From Hydractinia symbiolongicarpus (taxonomy: Eukaryota; Cnidaria; Hydrozoa; Anthoathecata; Hydractiniidae), in assembly GCF_029227915.1 (NCBI RefSeq), contig NC_079888.1, forward strand, positions 15,359,001 through 15,423,000: a stretch of 64,000 nucleotides of DNA. The letters are read 5' to 3'. The notes under the pieces were generated by a model that ran no database searches, was not told the origin of the DNA, and worked only from the letters and a program-made list of their open reading frames with translations. A program made the position numbers and the translations under genes. Shown one piece after another: positions 35,757-46,173 of this stretch (positions are counted from its first letter, which is position 1; each line of letters begins with the position of its first letter).

Positions 35757-37667
35757 TCAAGGATTTTGCCCCATCATTTTAATATCGAGTTCCTTGAATT
35801 CATTGTCAACCACAAAGTGATCTCTCCTTATGTCGTGTCGTTCAATGTCATTAACTGTTATTCTATGACTAGTTAGCATTTTCTGTCCATGATGACTACC
35901 CTTTATAGGACTAACGACACACCATCCTAGCATGGTTCTGTAGGCATATGAACCAGAGTTTTGACTGGGAATGGCTTCGATTGGCTTTAAAGCTTTGTGG
36001 CAGATTGCTCCTATCAACAGATCATCTTTATGTCCATTTGATTTCAAATAAGTATGCAACGGTTCCAAATACTTTCAATTTAATAACTTATCGACAATGG
36101 CTATCTCTTCCGGATCTACCAGGAGCTCTGGTCTAGTGTACGTGTTTGGTAGCTTAATACTGCTGCAACAATCATAAAGTCCCTCAACGTATAACCCATT
36201 AATGATTTACGACTTTTTAACACTTACACCATTTACTGTCTTCACTGAAATTGAGGTGTTGATACCACTGACATTTAGTTTCTTGACTAATGCTTCTGTC
36301 ACAAAGGTAGCTTGACTACAATTGTCTAACATGGCAAGATCATCGATACATTTACTAGACGATTTGCACGTGACTTTCACTGGTACTACACACATGTTGA
36401 TGACTTCACCTAAGTTAGATGCAGAGCATGATAATTATGGGTTTGGTGTGATGTCTTTAAGAGAGAGTCATTTTTTCAATCTCCTTCTGTTTTTTATCTT
36501 TATTTTTCCTTTCGAATCTAAATCCGTGAAGACCAGTTGGGTGATTACCCTTGCATGTGCTGCACTTACGTCGGTTTTTACATGTTCTAGCACTGTGACT
36601 TGGTGTCATTGGTTGATAACAGAGTTTGTTCTTTCCCAAAAACTTGCTATGGTCGTCAACGTTATAACCGTGATATATCTCGCAATCTTCTAGATCATGA
36701 TTACCCTTACAAAGAGGACATGGTGGTGTAACGGTTAAAAGACTCTTGTAACCTTTCCGGCCTTTTCCCTTTGCGTATTTTCCTTGCTGATAAACTGTAT
36801 CTCAACATCACGCGAATACAGCGGATCATTTATCAGTGCAGTTTCCATTTTAACAAATTCGACAAAATTTCCAAAGGTTGTTGCACCTTTACCTGGTATC
36901 CGCTTTGAAGCAACTTGACGATTTCAACGGTCAATAAGTCCACCTGGTAATTTTGACACCAATGTGCCGATCATTTCCGGACTGTCAAGAACGTGTAAAC
37001 ATGCAGATACTTTCGCATTTTATGAAAAAATTATGAAAGACTATTCTTTTAAATCGCTGTATTTTAGAGGAGGCTAGCTCTTAATCCTTTTTTGATAGCT
37101 GGCTAGTATAGTATGGCCAATGTTATCAATTCTAGATTCCACCACTTCCCTAAAAATTGCAACGGAATAATGAAAATTCAGTGGGTTTCCACTAAGTTTC
37201 TCTATATTCCCTTTTGGAGCCCCTTGTTGCTTGGGAAGTTTACATAATGATGATCTATTCCTGGTGTTATCATGTTCTGCAGCTTGCTTTAACATTTGTA
37301 GCTCCTTGATCACCCCATGTTTAAAGATAAATAACTTTTCGACCTTTTCATCATACCGATGCTCCACGGTTTTATCGTCGTGGTCTGTTAATTGTATACA
37401 TTGTGCGTTAACGTCATTAAATCTATTGGTCAGGTCGTTAAACTGATTCATGGCTTCCTTTATAGCAATGACGTTTCCTAACGTTAACAAGTCGTTCACT
37501 TCTCTACAGCGCCTTCTTTTATAAGTCCTTAATTTGTCATCTGTCAAGCACTGTAACTTATACACTCTCCATTTCTCTGTAGGTTTACGGACCTTCTGTG
37601 AGTTACATGGTCCATTTCAAGATCATCAGGGCCATCTCCTATTAACCCATCATCCTTGACTGACATC
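35757..37667 (-). pseudogene. BEL/Pao retrotransposon gag-protease remnant
   Basis: Minus-strand pieces appear in retroelement order. A gag start near 37667 (MSVKDDGLIGDGPDD) continues in another frame at 37565-37074, with the Pao-type gag segment ending FREVVESRIDN. A Cys/His cluster at 36639-36457 (CYQP, HSARTC, RRKCSTC, GNHPTGLH) resembles Pao zinc knuckles. The Pao protease region lies at 36395-35757, with AMLDNCSQATFV as the active-site box and the typical DLLIGA..AYRTMLGWCVV block. Several stops (two between 36206 and 36069) and frame changes break it. RT, RNase H and integrase are missing, so the copy is truncated near 35757. No LTR pair was found. Confidence 0.75.
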
Positions 37668-37905
37668 CTTCTAAACAAAGACTCGAACAAAACAATGTTG
37701 GTTGTATTTCTACTTTTGTGAATGTGGGGGAATTGACAAGGCTAATTTCGGGACAGAGTGTCTTGCAAATTGCTAAAACATTAATACATATAGCTTCAAA
37801 TACGGTTACGGGTCGTCAACAGCACACGTTAGGGCTTCATCATGAAATTTGTGAGAAAAAACATATCATCGCCAGTACATACACACACGGTACCTTTTTT
37901 ACTCT

Positions 37906-38520
37906 TCAAAGTAGGAGAAAAGGCCCTAGAATATTTATTAAATTAGCTTCAAGAGTTTTTAAAGGAATTTCGCTACAAGTTTCTTCATCAGTGTTTCGTC
38001 CGTTCATGCCAGCATCTCCAAAAAGAAATTCACACTGCGGACCAACCATACCCACCAGGATTAGGCTGCCTGTACCTTTGTAGTTATGGCAATGGAAGCC
38101 AGAGCTTCTAAACTGTTGGAAAACCACTTGCTTACCGTCTACGTCTATTAAGATATTTTCAAAACGATTATAACGTGGCAAGACAGACTTAAACAATAAT
38201 GTAGAAAGTTGCTTTTCTGCTTATGCTAAATTGATACTCTAAAGATCTACTTGACTTGCCACTGGCAAGATACCTGAGCGTCAAGCAACACATTTCCTCA
38301 GTTTGATACATTCACACAATATCTTCTTTTGTTGAATGGGGTCTTAAACCTTCAACATGTTTATCATATTAAAATTTATCAATTCTTATGTAATCTCGAA
38401 AACCTTTAGAATCTTTCAAGATTAGTTGTTGGAAAATTTTATGGTATGCTTCATCCTCATTTCTTCGTTGCATCCACGGTCTAAAACGTTTATGCTTCTT
38501 TTCTCTTTTTTCTTGCCTCT
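37906..38520 (-). pseudogene. PIF/Harbinger transposase fragment
   Basis: A degraded minus-strand frame reads PWMQRRNEDEAYHKIFQQL, then an RIDKF segment, EMCCLTLRYLASGKSSRSL near 38230-38300, then IDVDGKQVVFQ, FHCHNYKGT and the DDE-type block GDAGMNGRNTDE (38196-37906). The order and spacing of these blocks match the DDE nuclease of Harbinger/HARBI1-like transposases; the DVDG and GDAG aspartates would be catalytic positions. In-frame stops and a deletion in the middle show it is dead. It directly abuts the BEL/Pao remnant, so one may have inserted in or beside the other. Confidence 0.7.
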
Positions 38521-38864
38521 TGTATATTCCCCATCTTTACTTTCAAGAGGAATTGAAATAGCTGTCAATAATATTAGTCTTTCTGTTTTTATGTTTTCAG
38601 AAATCGTTTTGCATTTTCCTCTGGCAAACTGTTGCCATGGAGATAAACAATGTTTCCGTTTAGTTTTCAATAATGGAGGTAATGTCATCCAAAAAATAAA
38701 AAAAGCTATCTCATTACTCTTTTTGCTACAAGGTCAGTGTATATATTGTGAACCTACTCTGCAACACAGTTGATCGTGAATTTATCACGACTTCGCATTT
38801 AATTTCAAGGCCCCCTTAAACTAAAGTTGAACGGCGGTAATGTCTTGAATCAAGTTTCAATACA

Positions 38865-39278
38865 TTGAAATACCTCGATCTAGAAATTACTTTGTGCCAT
38901 TGTATCTTCTCTTTCATCAATTGTTTTCATAGCACATTGATTAAACACATTTCTAATCAAGTTACTCATTTTCTTGTAACCTCGAAAGTCTACATTAACA
39001 ATGGTACTCATCACAATTTACAGCTTAAAGTTAATATCTGCATTAAAGTTGGTTTACTGTTGAGCAAGATCAAACCAATACATGCTAGTTGGGTAGTCGA
39101 AGTCTGCAACCACATAACCACTTTAAAAAGTAAAGAAATCATCAATAATGCTAGGTTCAATAAAGTTGGGGAGCAATTGACACCTCATCCAATGCTTAGT
39201 AATGAAAGTGACACGGGTAATCAGCATTCTTTGCCAGGTAGCGATCTATCAGCGGAGAAATTCGAACTGCTCTGTTGA
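38865..39278 (+). pseudogene. Possible transposase tail (DDE_1/pogo-like), degraded
   Basis: The frame holds a segment KIKPIHASWVVEVCNHITTL followed by KEIINNARFNKVGEQL, then an acidic, serine-rich tail. This resembles the C-terminal end of pogo/Tigger-type DDE transposases, where a lysine-proline-histidine block precedes a helix and a short tail. No catalytic residues lie in the fragment. Recognition is tentative, and the upstream part (38865-39000) is probably not coding. Confidence 0.3.
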
Positions 39279-40081
39279 ATAAAATCGGGAATAATTAATC
39301 ATGATGATGCTGATGATGTTACTGACGAAGACAGCACAGATTCAGAATGGGAGAAGGAAGAGTTATAAAATGTATTTGTACACTTTGCAATATATATTGT
39401 AAAATTGCAACCCGCAAAAATTTCTGCCCCTAAAGCCTATTATAATACACTCCATGAAACACGTATACGTCTTTCTGTCACGCAAAATGGTAACTGCGGT
39501 ATCAAAAAACACGAAATACGGTAAATAAAGGAGTGACAAGCCAGTGGATTTATCCACGGGCTACCAATTAGTATTACTAAATTACAAACCCTGCAAGTAA
39601 TGCAATCAAGAAAAATAAATAAGGAACTGGGCATAACACTTAGTATAAGTTAACCATGTCGCAAATATGTAATATCCTTTGCAAAAAAACTTTATCGCAA
39701 CTTCACCTGAAATAAAAACTCAACAAACAGTCGTTTTTAACACCAGGCTGTGCGCTTTACAGGTAAACCGTGTCACACATGAGTATATGCGTATTAGCAT
39801 TTTCTTTATGGCATTTTGGTTAAAATGAATTCAGAAACCGCCTGTCGTTATCCTGTCCAGTTAAAAAAATTATTCAGCAATTTTATTTTGCAGCATAAGT
39901 TTCCATAACAGTAAACTATGTTGTAGCTGTATAACTGAATTTGGCGCCTTTTATTTTCAAGTCAGAGGAAGCCAAAGAGATAGCTAGATAGCCACAATCC
40001 CTTATAATCTACGTTTCAGCTAAAATCCTAAAAGAGGTTTTTCTAGAAATTATCTAAGGCTAGAAAACGTGTTAATATTGC
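39279..40081. other. Intergenic with a Helitron-like fragment
   Basis: Apart from the Helitron relative at 39438-39571, no feature is recognised. Minus frames around 39363-39634 are translations of that repeat and its flank. Confidence 0.45.
39438..39571 (+). mobile_element. Diverged Helitron-like element, second copy
   Basis: Shares with 20917-21041 the TATTATAATAC start, the GTATACGTC..TCTGTCACGC block, a CGGTA block, and the terminal hairpin GTGGATTTATCCAC, followed by GGGCTACCAATTAG and T. The 3' CTAG has become TTAG. Confidence 0.6.
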
Positions 40082-40453
40082 AACTGATGACATTTCTCGG
40101 CAACATCGTGGCCGATGAGTGTCACAATTTTTTTCGGTATCGTCAAATTTTTCACAATAACAATTTGTTTTCATCTTACTGTTACCAGCTGTCCTCATGC
40201 TTTCGGTTTTTCACACCGGCTGACCTCGTGGTATAAATAAGAATAAATAAACACTGGGTAGGGGGGGGGGGGGGAGTAGTAATTTTTTATTGTGTTGTTT
40301 TTACTGAAAATAGTAAGCATATTCTATATATTAACCCCTTTTTTCTTCTTTTATGAAATAAAATAACGTCAAGTTAGCTAGCTACTTATACATTCTGCCT
40401 CTACTATGAATATTTTTATATGCGAGTATAATAATAAACGATAAGAAGTGACG

Positions 40454-40697
40454 ATGTCTTGGAAAAACGATATATGCTTGAAGAATGATCTGGAAAAATA
40501 TGTGAGACAAAACTATAAAAGCGCTAAAATATTAGACTTCGTAAACAGAGACTACGGCTTTTATTTTGATGATCGACCATGTAGTATGAGTACATTGGCT
40601 CGTATGGTGAAACATTTCTGATGAAATAAAAAATGCTGTTCAAGAAGAAATTGATAATGCTGGAAAAAGAGTTGGATATAGAGAATATAGAATATAG
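40454..40697 (+). pseudogene. Integrase-like transposase N-terminal fragment
   Basis: A 55-codon frame starting ATG at 40454 reads MSWKNDICLKNDLEKYV, then ILDFVNRDYGF and STLARMVKHF, ending at TGA 40619-40621. The continuation is in another frame (about 40617-40697) with ISDEIKNAVQEEIDNAGKRVGYRE. The layout (short helical N-domain, then EI.NAV.EEI..G..VGYR) resembles the N-terminus of integrase-core proteins from eukaryotic IS3-like DNA transposons. The catalytic DDE core is absent; the frame runs straight into the alpha-kinase-like sequence. Confidence 0.5.
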
Positions 40698-40698
40698 A

Positions 40699-41248
40699 AT
40701 GGCAGAATTGGCGCAGACACTGGAGCAACATACAAGGAAGGCTGTTCAAATGACACATCTCTCAGATCATTTTGCATCAAAATTAGGTGATCTGAATGCT
40801 TCAACACCAAAATTCAGATATGTTAAAACGTATTTCGGTGAAATTAAAGATATAAACGAGTTTATAACTGTTGAGGAAAAGATAGAGGGCGACTTTGTCA
40901 AATATTTAAATAACGACGGTGACTGTTCAAATGTGCATCAATCAATTACAGCTTGGCAAGCAGAGTGCTTAGCACATTTTTCATTTGTAAAATCAAAAGA
41001 AACTTTCCTAACTGATATTCAAGGGCATGGAACCTTGTTAACTGATCCAGACCATCATCAGAATTTTCAAAGGACAAAGAAGCTCTTTTTTGCATTGGAA
41101 ATTTTTGCAGAAAAGCTATTAAAAATTTGGGATGACGCATATTTGTAATGAGTATTGCAAGTTCGCAGAACTAGAAGATATTTATAAAAGAAAGTATGAA
41201 CAATATGATGACACCATAACTTTTTTAGATGGAACTACCTCGAACTAA
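40699..41248 (+). pseudogene. Alpha-kinase-like domain (eEF2K/MHCK family), broken
   Basis: The main frame (ATG at 40699, ending 41148) contains TVEEKIEGDFVKYLNNDGDC, then ECLAHFSFVKSKETFLTDIQGHGTLLTDP split over positions about 40970-41055. These match the alpha-kinase C-lobe pattern (VE..G.F.KY.NN.G; AFSHF..EKS; D.QG.G..LTDP) with the candidate catalytic aspartate. The C-terminal zinc-binding segment CNEYCKFAELEDIY lies in a different frame (41144-41248), showing a frameshift. The ATP-binding N-lobe is short or missing. Alpha-kinases phosphorylate Ser/Thr in helical contexts; activity here is unlikely. It has no intron, as expected for a retrocopy or transposon-captured gene. Confidence 0.6.
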
Positions 41249-42416
41249 AACACTTTTATTTATTTTTGAAATATTTTTTTTCTTGTTTATTACGACATCT
41301 TATTTGAGTCCGTTTCTTTGTTCAAGTTGTCTTGTTTTTTCTTTAAGAGGAAAAAAATATTTTAGTGCATCTGAAGTACAATATTTTGTTCCATAGATTT
41401 TACAAAACGTTAAACTAGTTCGTTTTCACTTGAAAAAATAACCCATTCTTCTTCGTTTATTTTTTGTATATAAACGTTGTGTTGATTTGTTATGTTTTAT
41501 TTTTGAAAATCTTTTGTTTTGTTTGATAAATATTTTGATACATGATGTACTTTTAGCTACTGTAATATATTTTAATTCAAATAATTCTTACTTCAACTAT
41601 TCTTTTCTTCTGTTCAAAGTGCTTACTCGGGTTCTTTGAACTCTATTAAAAAGACGAAAAAAAAAGATGGTCCTTTAAAGTACACAACTATGAAATGAAA
41701 CGAGAAATGAAAAATTTGAAGGATTATCTAGCATAGTTCATCAAATAATATAAAAATAACAATATTTGTGATCAAATTTGTAACGCGATCCTCTTTTTTC
41801 CTAATTTTACAAACATTATTGAGATACGCACACAAGCGGCGTAGAACTACGACGCGGGGCGAGGTTGGAATTTAAAAGTCGTGACGGTACGGCAATAAGC
41901 TAAAAAATCAGTCGAAGGAGAAGAAGGAAAAGAAAAAGACCGCTCTTTTTAATAAGATCTCAGATGTAATCAAAAATCTTAATAATTTAAACTTGTTAGA
42001 GAGGACGAAACTTAACACTTAAGACTTGGGTGTTGGGCTGACAAAGAAGTCATCGTACTGCCCCCCTCCTGCTACTTCTATAATAGTTTAAAAAAATCTT
42101 CAAATCTGCTCAAAATAGCATCATTCAGTGTAAGGTTTGCTAGTGGGTATACTCCACATTTACAACAGTTTAACTATCCAATTTCAAATTGGATAATTAG
42201 ACCTAAACATTTTTACTTTCTTTTTAAACTTTCAGCATCTTCACGTATATTCTCCAAGACTCAACTTTAATACCAGGGCTTTTGTAATTTCTTTTAAATT
42301 TACGGTAACGACAAATTTTATCATTGCAAACTTATTAGACGATAAATTTGTATTTTCACTTTTTTTGCACCATGACACTGTCAGGCCACATCGCTGGCCG
42401 AATAGTGTCATCAGTT

Positions 42417-44376
42417 TTTAATGACTTTTACTTTGAACTTAAGTTTAGATTTTGTTTTCATTTTTAACTTAAATTTTATCCTTATTAAATCTTATTTTAG
42501 ATTTTAATTCGTCTTTTCAAAATTCATTCTACCTCGGTCACCATAAACGTGCGATATGAAAAATTTGTGAACATAAAGGAGATGTTATTCGAGTTGTAAA
42601 ACTACTTTAGAAATATAATCACTTATACTTTTGCAACAAATAAGAAAAGTGCAATTCAGTTCAGGCTACTTTTTTATTATTACATTATTACTGGATAGTA
42701 CCTTTAAAAGAAGAACTTTATTCAATAATAAATTGTCTTATTTGTCATTGATAGTAGAGTCACTCTGCAGCTAAAGAAATACAGCTAGTGTTATACAATA
42801 TCTAATACGGAATGTAATGTACAAATCGGTAGCATATGGATAAATCCACGGTTTCGCCAGTCCTTTTTTACCGCATTTTCTGTTCCTTTCGTTATCATAA
42901 GTTAATTCGATGCTTTTATTCATCTTTTTATTTAGAGTGAAAGAGTCTAATCTATCGATCACGAAGAAAGTAGGGGTCATAAGAAAGTCAAATTAACAAA
43001 AACAACAAGAGGGCAATGGAATTGAGGATTTCCCTTACCAGAAACATATATAAGGCAGGGTTTTAAATAACTTGTAAGCTCCTTTTTGCAGTGTAGATGT
43101 TCAAAGCCGTTAGGTATTTTAGTCATTGAATATCTTGAAATTTTAACAGTGTTTTTCAGTTACATACAGACAATAAAATTGAATAAATATATAAATAAAA
43201 ATAACAAATACTCATGCAGTATTCTAAAGAATTCTATAATAATAATCTATAATAAAAATTAATAACTTATTAACAACTTTTATGAACCAAGTATTATTAG
43301 CTCTTAAAGACTATTCCATTAGTTTAAAAATTAAAATAGCAGCATCTCAGAGTCTGTCTATTATTGTGACGTTTTTTAGCTATGTATTAATCTTAAACAA
43401 ACGAATTTTAAGATTTTGGCTACAAACGTAGAATTTCAGAGAGCATAACTATGTTCAGCTCTGGAAAGCTAGCCAGCCTAATTTTTTTCGAATCTTTTGA
43501 AGTTTTTGAAAGCAAATTAGTTTTTGGTAAACCATTATTATAAAATTTGTGTACGTACGAAAAAATTAAACACAAAATTGACGAGGCATGCCACATTTAT
43601 ACATATCACGCATTAATTATGCCTAAACTGTTCCATTTAGTGACTGTAGCATTAATCAAAAAATAAACACAACAGGAAAAAATTATTATTTGTGATATCA
43701 TTCATTTTTTATTGTTTTTCTCTATTTTATTGCTTCGTTCATTTTTATTTTACAATTTAAAGGTTTTTATAATATACTCAACCGTTTTAGTACCAAGCAA
43801 AATTGTTAGTTTCGAAAATAACTTCAGTTATAATTTGTATACAGAATCAATTTTTTCACATTTAGTGACGAAAGCCAAATTACAGATATTCTTGGGGGTG
43901 TCAGCAATCCAAATAAATGAAAATAGATGTTTAAATTGTGGTTTGATGTAATGTTTTGATTCTGCAACGAGAATAATGGCGTGATGCATATAATGCATAT
44001 GCACATGTAAAGGACAAACAATAGACTGCAACGATCAAGAATATTAATTACAAAAATATAGCTAAAATTTAAGTCTGCTCTTACTAAAAGAAGTAGTAGT
44101 AGGGAGTGAAATAAAGTACATTGTCGCTCCTTTGACACATTTACCCCGTCAAACCCCGCTTCCACCACCTCCACCCCCACCTCTACCTCCACCTTCCCAA
44201 AACCGGTAAATCCGACGTCATCCGAAAACAAATCCGATTCCGATAAAATCCAACGCATGCGCAATAGCGACTAACAGAAATAATGCTGACATCAACAAAA
44301 ATAGAGATTGCGCAATTGAGTAGGGGAAAGTCCATAGAGTTATGACTGATAGTTGAGGCTAGGATGTAATATAAAT
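42417..44376. other. Intergenic with a Helitron-like fragment
   Basis: Only the third Helitron-like copy (42822-42945) is recognised. A polypyrimidine/CCACC-rich tract lies at 44155-44200. Short frames around 43712-44264 on both strands are low-complexity and lack domains. The left boundary of the Polinton block should lie near its right end, but no terminal inverted repeat was recognised. Confidence 0.45.
42822..42945 (-). mobile_element. Diverged Helitron-like element, third copy
   Basis: On the minus strand it carries AATGCGGTAAAAAAGGACTG, then GCGAAACCGTGGATTTATCC and the terminal GCTACCGATTTG followed by T. This is the same order as the copies at 20917-21041 and 39438-39571. The 5' boundary is not clear. 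Confidence 0.5.
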
Positions 44377-44973
44377 ATGAGCCGACATAATGCTAATGCA
44401 ACTCGCGATTATTTCAAAACCCAAGAAATGTGGACATGGTCGGTTGAAGCAGCAGTTGAAGGAGAGCCCTAGGTGCTGCAGCGTGTTCCGGAACATTTCA
44501 AGGCCCAGGAAATGTGTACTCGAGCAGTTCAAGCATTGCCCCGAATGCTCGACTTTGTTCCGGAACATTTCAAGACCCAGGAAATGTGTACCAGGGCAAC
44601 TGTGCAGTACCTTTTGATTCTCAATTAAGTTCCGGATCGTTTCATAACCCAAGAAATGTGTGCTGATGCCGTGGAACAGGAACCCACGACGATCGAGTAT
44701 GTTCCGGAGAATTTCAAGACCCGGGAAATGTGTAACGAGGCGGTTCGAGATAGAACCCATCTACTCGAGTTTGTTCCGGACTGGTTCGTGACTCGGGACA
44801 TGTGTAGTAGTAGCACTGATCCTCGATTGCTCGAAGCCTATCATCAGTGGAAAGCGAAGAAGGCAAGGATTAAGGAGGAGCTGCTTCCATTGGTCTGGCA
44901 TCCCGACAGAGCAATAGACTGGTGTTTTTCAGAGGATGGAAAGGCGGAACTCGAGCTCTTGTGGAGTAAATAA
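44377..44973 (+). pseudogene. Polinton repeat protein with FKTQEMC-type repeats
   Basis: The frame has five or six repeats of about 28-30 residues, each built as VPE(H/N/R)F(K/I)TQEMC followed by a helix (for example VPEHFKTQEMCTRAVQ, VPENFKTREMCNEAV). Then comes a C-terminal KEELLPLVWHPDRAIDWCFS segment. Such repeats (DUF4116-like) occur in giant-virus and Maverick proteins; their role is unknown. In-frame stops at 44470-44472 (TAG) and 44626-44628 (TAA) interrupt it. Start chosen at the ATG at 44377 because repeats begin soon after. Confidence 0.65.
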
Positions 44974-44988
44974 ACGATAAAGGAACAA

Positions 44989-45135
44989 TGCGATGAGTGT
45001 GAATGAGTACTCGACACCTACGACAGATGCTCCTGTGGACGGAGGTTCTTCATAAAAGGTAAACTGCTTTGCTGGTACTGCTGGCATGAGTATATCACGT
45101 ATAATGGTGGTAGCTGTCCGTGTGATGCTAGTTGA
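44989..45135 (+). pseudogene. Zinc-ribbon-like fragment of the Polinton
   Basis: A 48-codon frame shows CDEC, then YDRCSCGRRFF, GKLLCWYCWHEY and SCPCD. These are four or more Cys pairs spaced as in small zinc ribbons. One in-frame TGA follows the first pair, and no start codon is present in this frame, so it is a remnant. The neighbours are the repeat protein on the left and the unknown Polinton gene on the right, all plus strand. Confidence 0.35.
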
Positions 45136-45159
45136 ACTCCCTTATCACAAAACAAAAGG

Positions 45160-45777
45160 ATGTTCAAATTCGGTAACGAGAATGTTAACCAAAGAGACTT
45201 TTATGCCAAAGCGACTCCACTAAATATTGAAGATGTAAACATTTAAAATATCGTGCTTAGCGACCCTATTCCAGCAAACAAGGGCAAAGATGAACGCTTC
45301 GTCATTGGCTATAAAAATAGTGACAACAAGTTATCCCTTCTATTGATCAAAACACCTAAAAAGCTCTATTCCAATGGTGCCTCGTGTTACGATCAGGGCT
45401 GCACTTTTTACCATATCATTCGACATCTAGAATCACCCAGAGTGGTTAGAGAAGTATGAGACTATCCTGACCAAGGTAGAGTCCTTGGAGGGTCATTGCT
45501 TCACCACTCCCCCTGTGAAAAAAGGTAAATATACACCACCAAGGTGAAGGAGTGGGAGGGCAAAGTCAGAACTGACTTCCATTCCAAAAAAGTACCACTA
45601 AAACAAAGCTACGAGTGCAAGGCCATCATCAAGCTATCTGGCTTCTATAGGCAAGGTTCAAATTACTACAAGCAAACCTACTTGGAGGAGTGTAAGTAGA
45701 AGGTTGTCGAGTTTTATGGCTCCCGCTACCTTAGCGATTCCAACTCTGATGACGAATCCTTCGGCGTAGTAGACTAG
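45160..45777 (+). pseudogene. Polinton-associated protein of unknown function
   Basis: The start MFKFGNENVNQRDFYAKATP is followed by an in-frame TAA (45244-45246). The frame then has LSDPIPANKGKDERFVIGY and IKTPKKLYSNGASCYDQGC. After frame changes near 45445 and 45530 it continues with KEWEGKVRTDF, YECKAIIKLSGFYRQGSNYY and TYLEECK, and ends SDDESFGVVD. The C-terminal acidic tail and the FYRQG..YY..YLEECK block suggest a conserved Maverick protein, possibly nucleic-acid binding by analogy with acidic-tailed ssDNA-binding proteins. That function is a guess. At least one further stop (after EECK) is present. Confidence 0.5.
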
Positions 45778-45786
45778 ATGTAAGAG

Positions 45787-45820
45787 GTTTTGGTATGCTG
45801 TTGATCCAGCATACCAAAAC
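45787..45820. terminator. Perfect 14-bp-stem hairpin between Polinton genes
   Basis: GTTTTGGTATGCTG (45787-45800), six-base loop, CAGCATACCAAAAC (45807-45820). It sits between the stop of the gene ending at 45777 and the ATG at 45825. A role in 3'-end formation is inferred from position. Confidence 0.55.
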
Positions 45821-45824
45821 AAAC

Positions 45825-46103
45825 ATGAACGTTAACGAACTGAAAAGAGCTGCGAAAGCACTGAAGTCCCGTAACTATTCCACTACAAATAAGGTCGACC
45901 TTCTCGAAGCGATCCGTAAGACCAAGTACAAGGACGCTTCAGCACAGACAGATGATCCCTATTGCAAACCTTGCGTCACGATCGCCTGGCAGAAGAATCT
46001 TGAACACCTTCTGGAAGATCTCGCTCAGAGGCAGCGAACTATCATACACGATGGTGACTTGCTGATCGATGGTGATACAGGTGAAGTGGTTGGCATAGCC
46101 TAG
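45825..46103 (+). CDS. Small Polinton protein with SAP-like N-terminus
   Basis: The 92-residue open frame begins MNVNELKRAAKALKSRNYS and has NKVDLLEAIRKTKY soon after. This is a helix-extended loop-helix pattern like a SAP DNA-binding motif. The C-terminal half includes a CKPC pair, a coiled helix, and an acidic DGDLLIDGDTGEVVGIA end. An upstream in-frame ATG at 45795 exists, but it lies inside the hairpin at 45787-45820, so 45825 is preferred. It is one of the few intact frames in the element and ends with tandem TAG TAG. The hairpins before and after it suggest a monocistronic unit. Confidence 0.55.
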   Translation: MNVNELKRAAKALKSRNYSTTNKVDLLEAIRKTKYKDASAQTDDPYCKPCVTIAWQKNLEHLLEDLAQRQRTIIHDGDLLIDGDTGEVVGIA

Positions 46104-46106
46104 TAG

Positions 46107-46148
46107 AGTTTTGTGGGAGCTTATGCAGAAGCTACCTCCAACAAAACT
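46107..46148. terminator. Imperfect hairpin between convergent Polinton genes
   Basis: AGTTTTGTGGGAGCTT (46107-46122) can pair with AAGCTACCTCCAACAAAACT (46129-46148) with a small bulge. It lies between the plus-strand gene ending at 46103 and the minus-strand gene ending at 46174, as expected for a shared 3'-end signal. Confidence 0.5.
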
Positions 46149-46173
46149 TACACTGAGTAGGCAGGTGGTTGTT

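Larger units (their letters stand above)
40082..42416. mobile_element. 2.3-kb element with hairpin-forming terminal inverted repeats
   Basis: 40082-40125 (AACTGATGACATTTCTCGGC onward to GAGTGTCAC) and 42372-42416 are inverted copies. Each end is also self-complementary (TGACA..TCGGC / GCCGA..TGTCA on the left; ATGACACT..GGCCA / TGGCC..AGTGTCAT on the right). The enclosed 2.3 kb contains an integrase-like N-terminal fragment and an alpha-kinase-like pseudogene, and otherwise AT-rich filler with a slightly GC-rich patch near 41830-41900. No clear target-site duplication was seen. The superfamily is uncertain; the integrase-like piece suggests an IS3EU- or Ginger-like DNA transposon. Confidence 0.55.

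Noticed and set aside
38422-38688. 88-codon basic minus frame read as a separate gene
   Set aside because: It overlaps the Harbinger fragment in another frame and has no domain.
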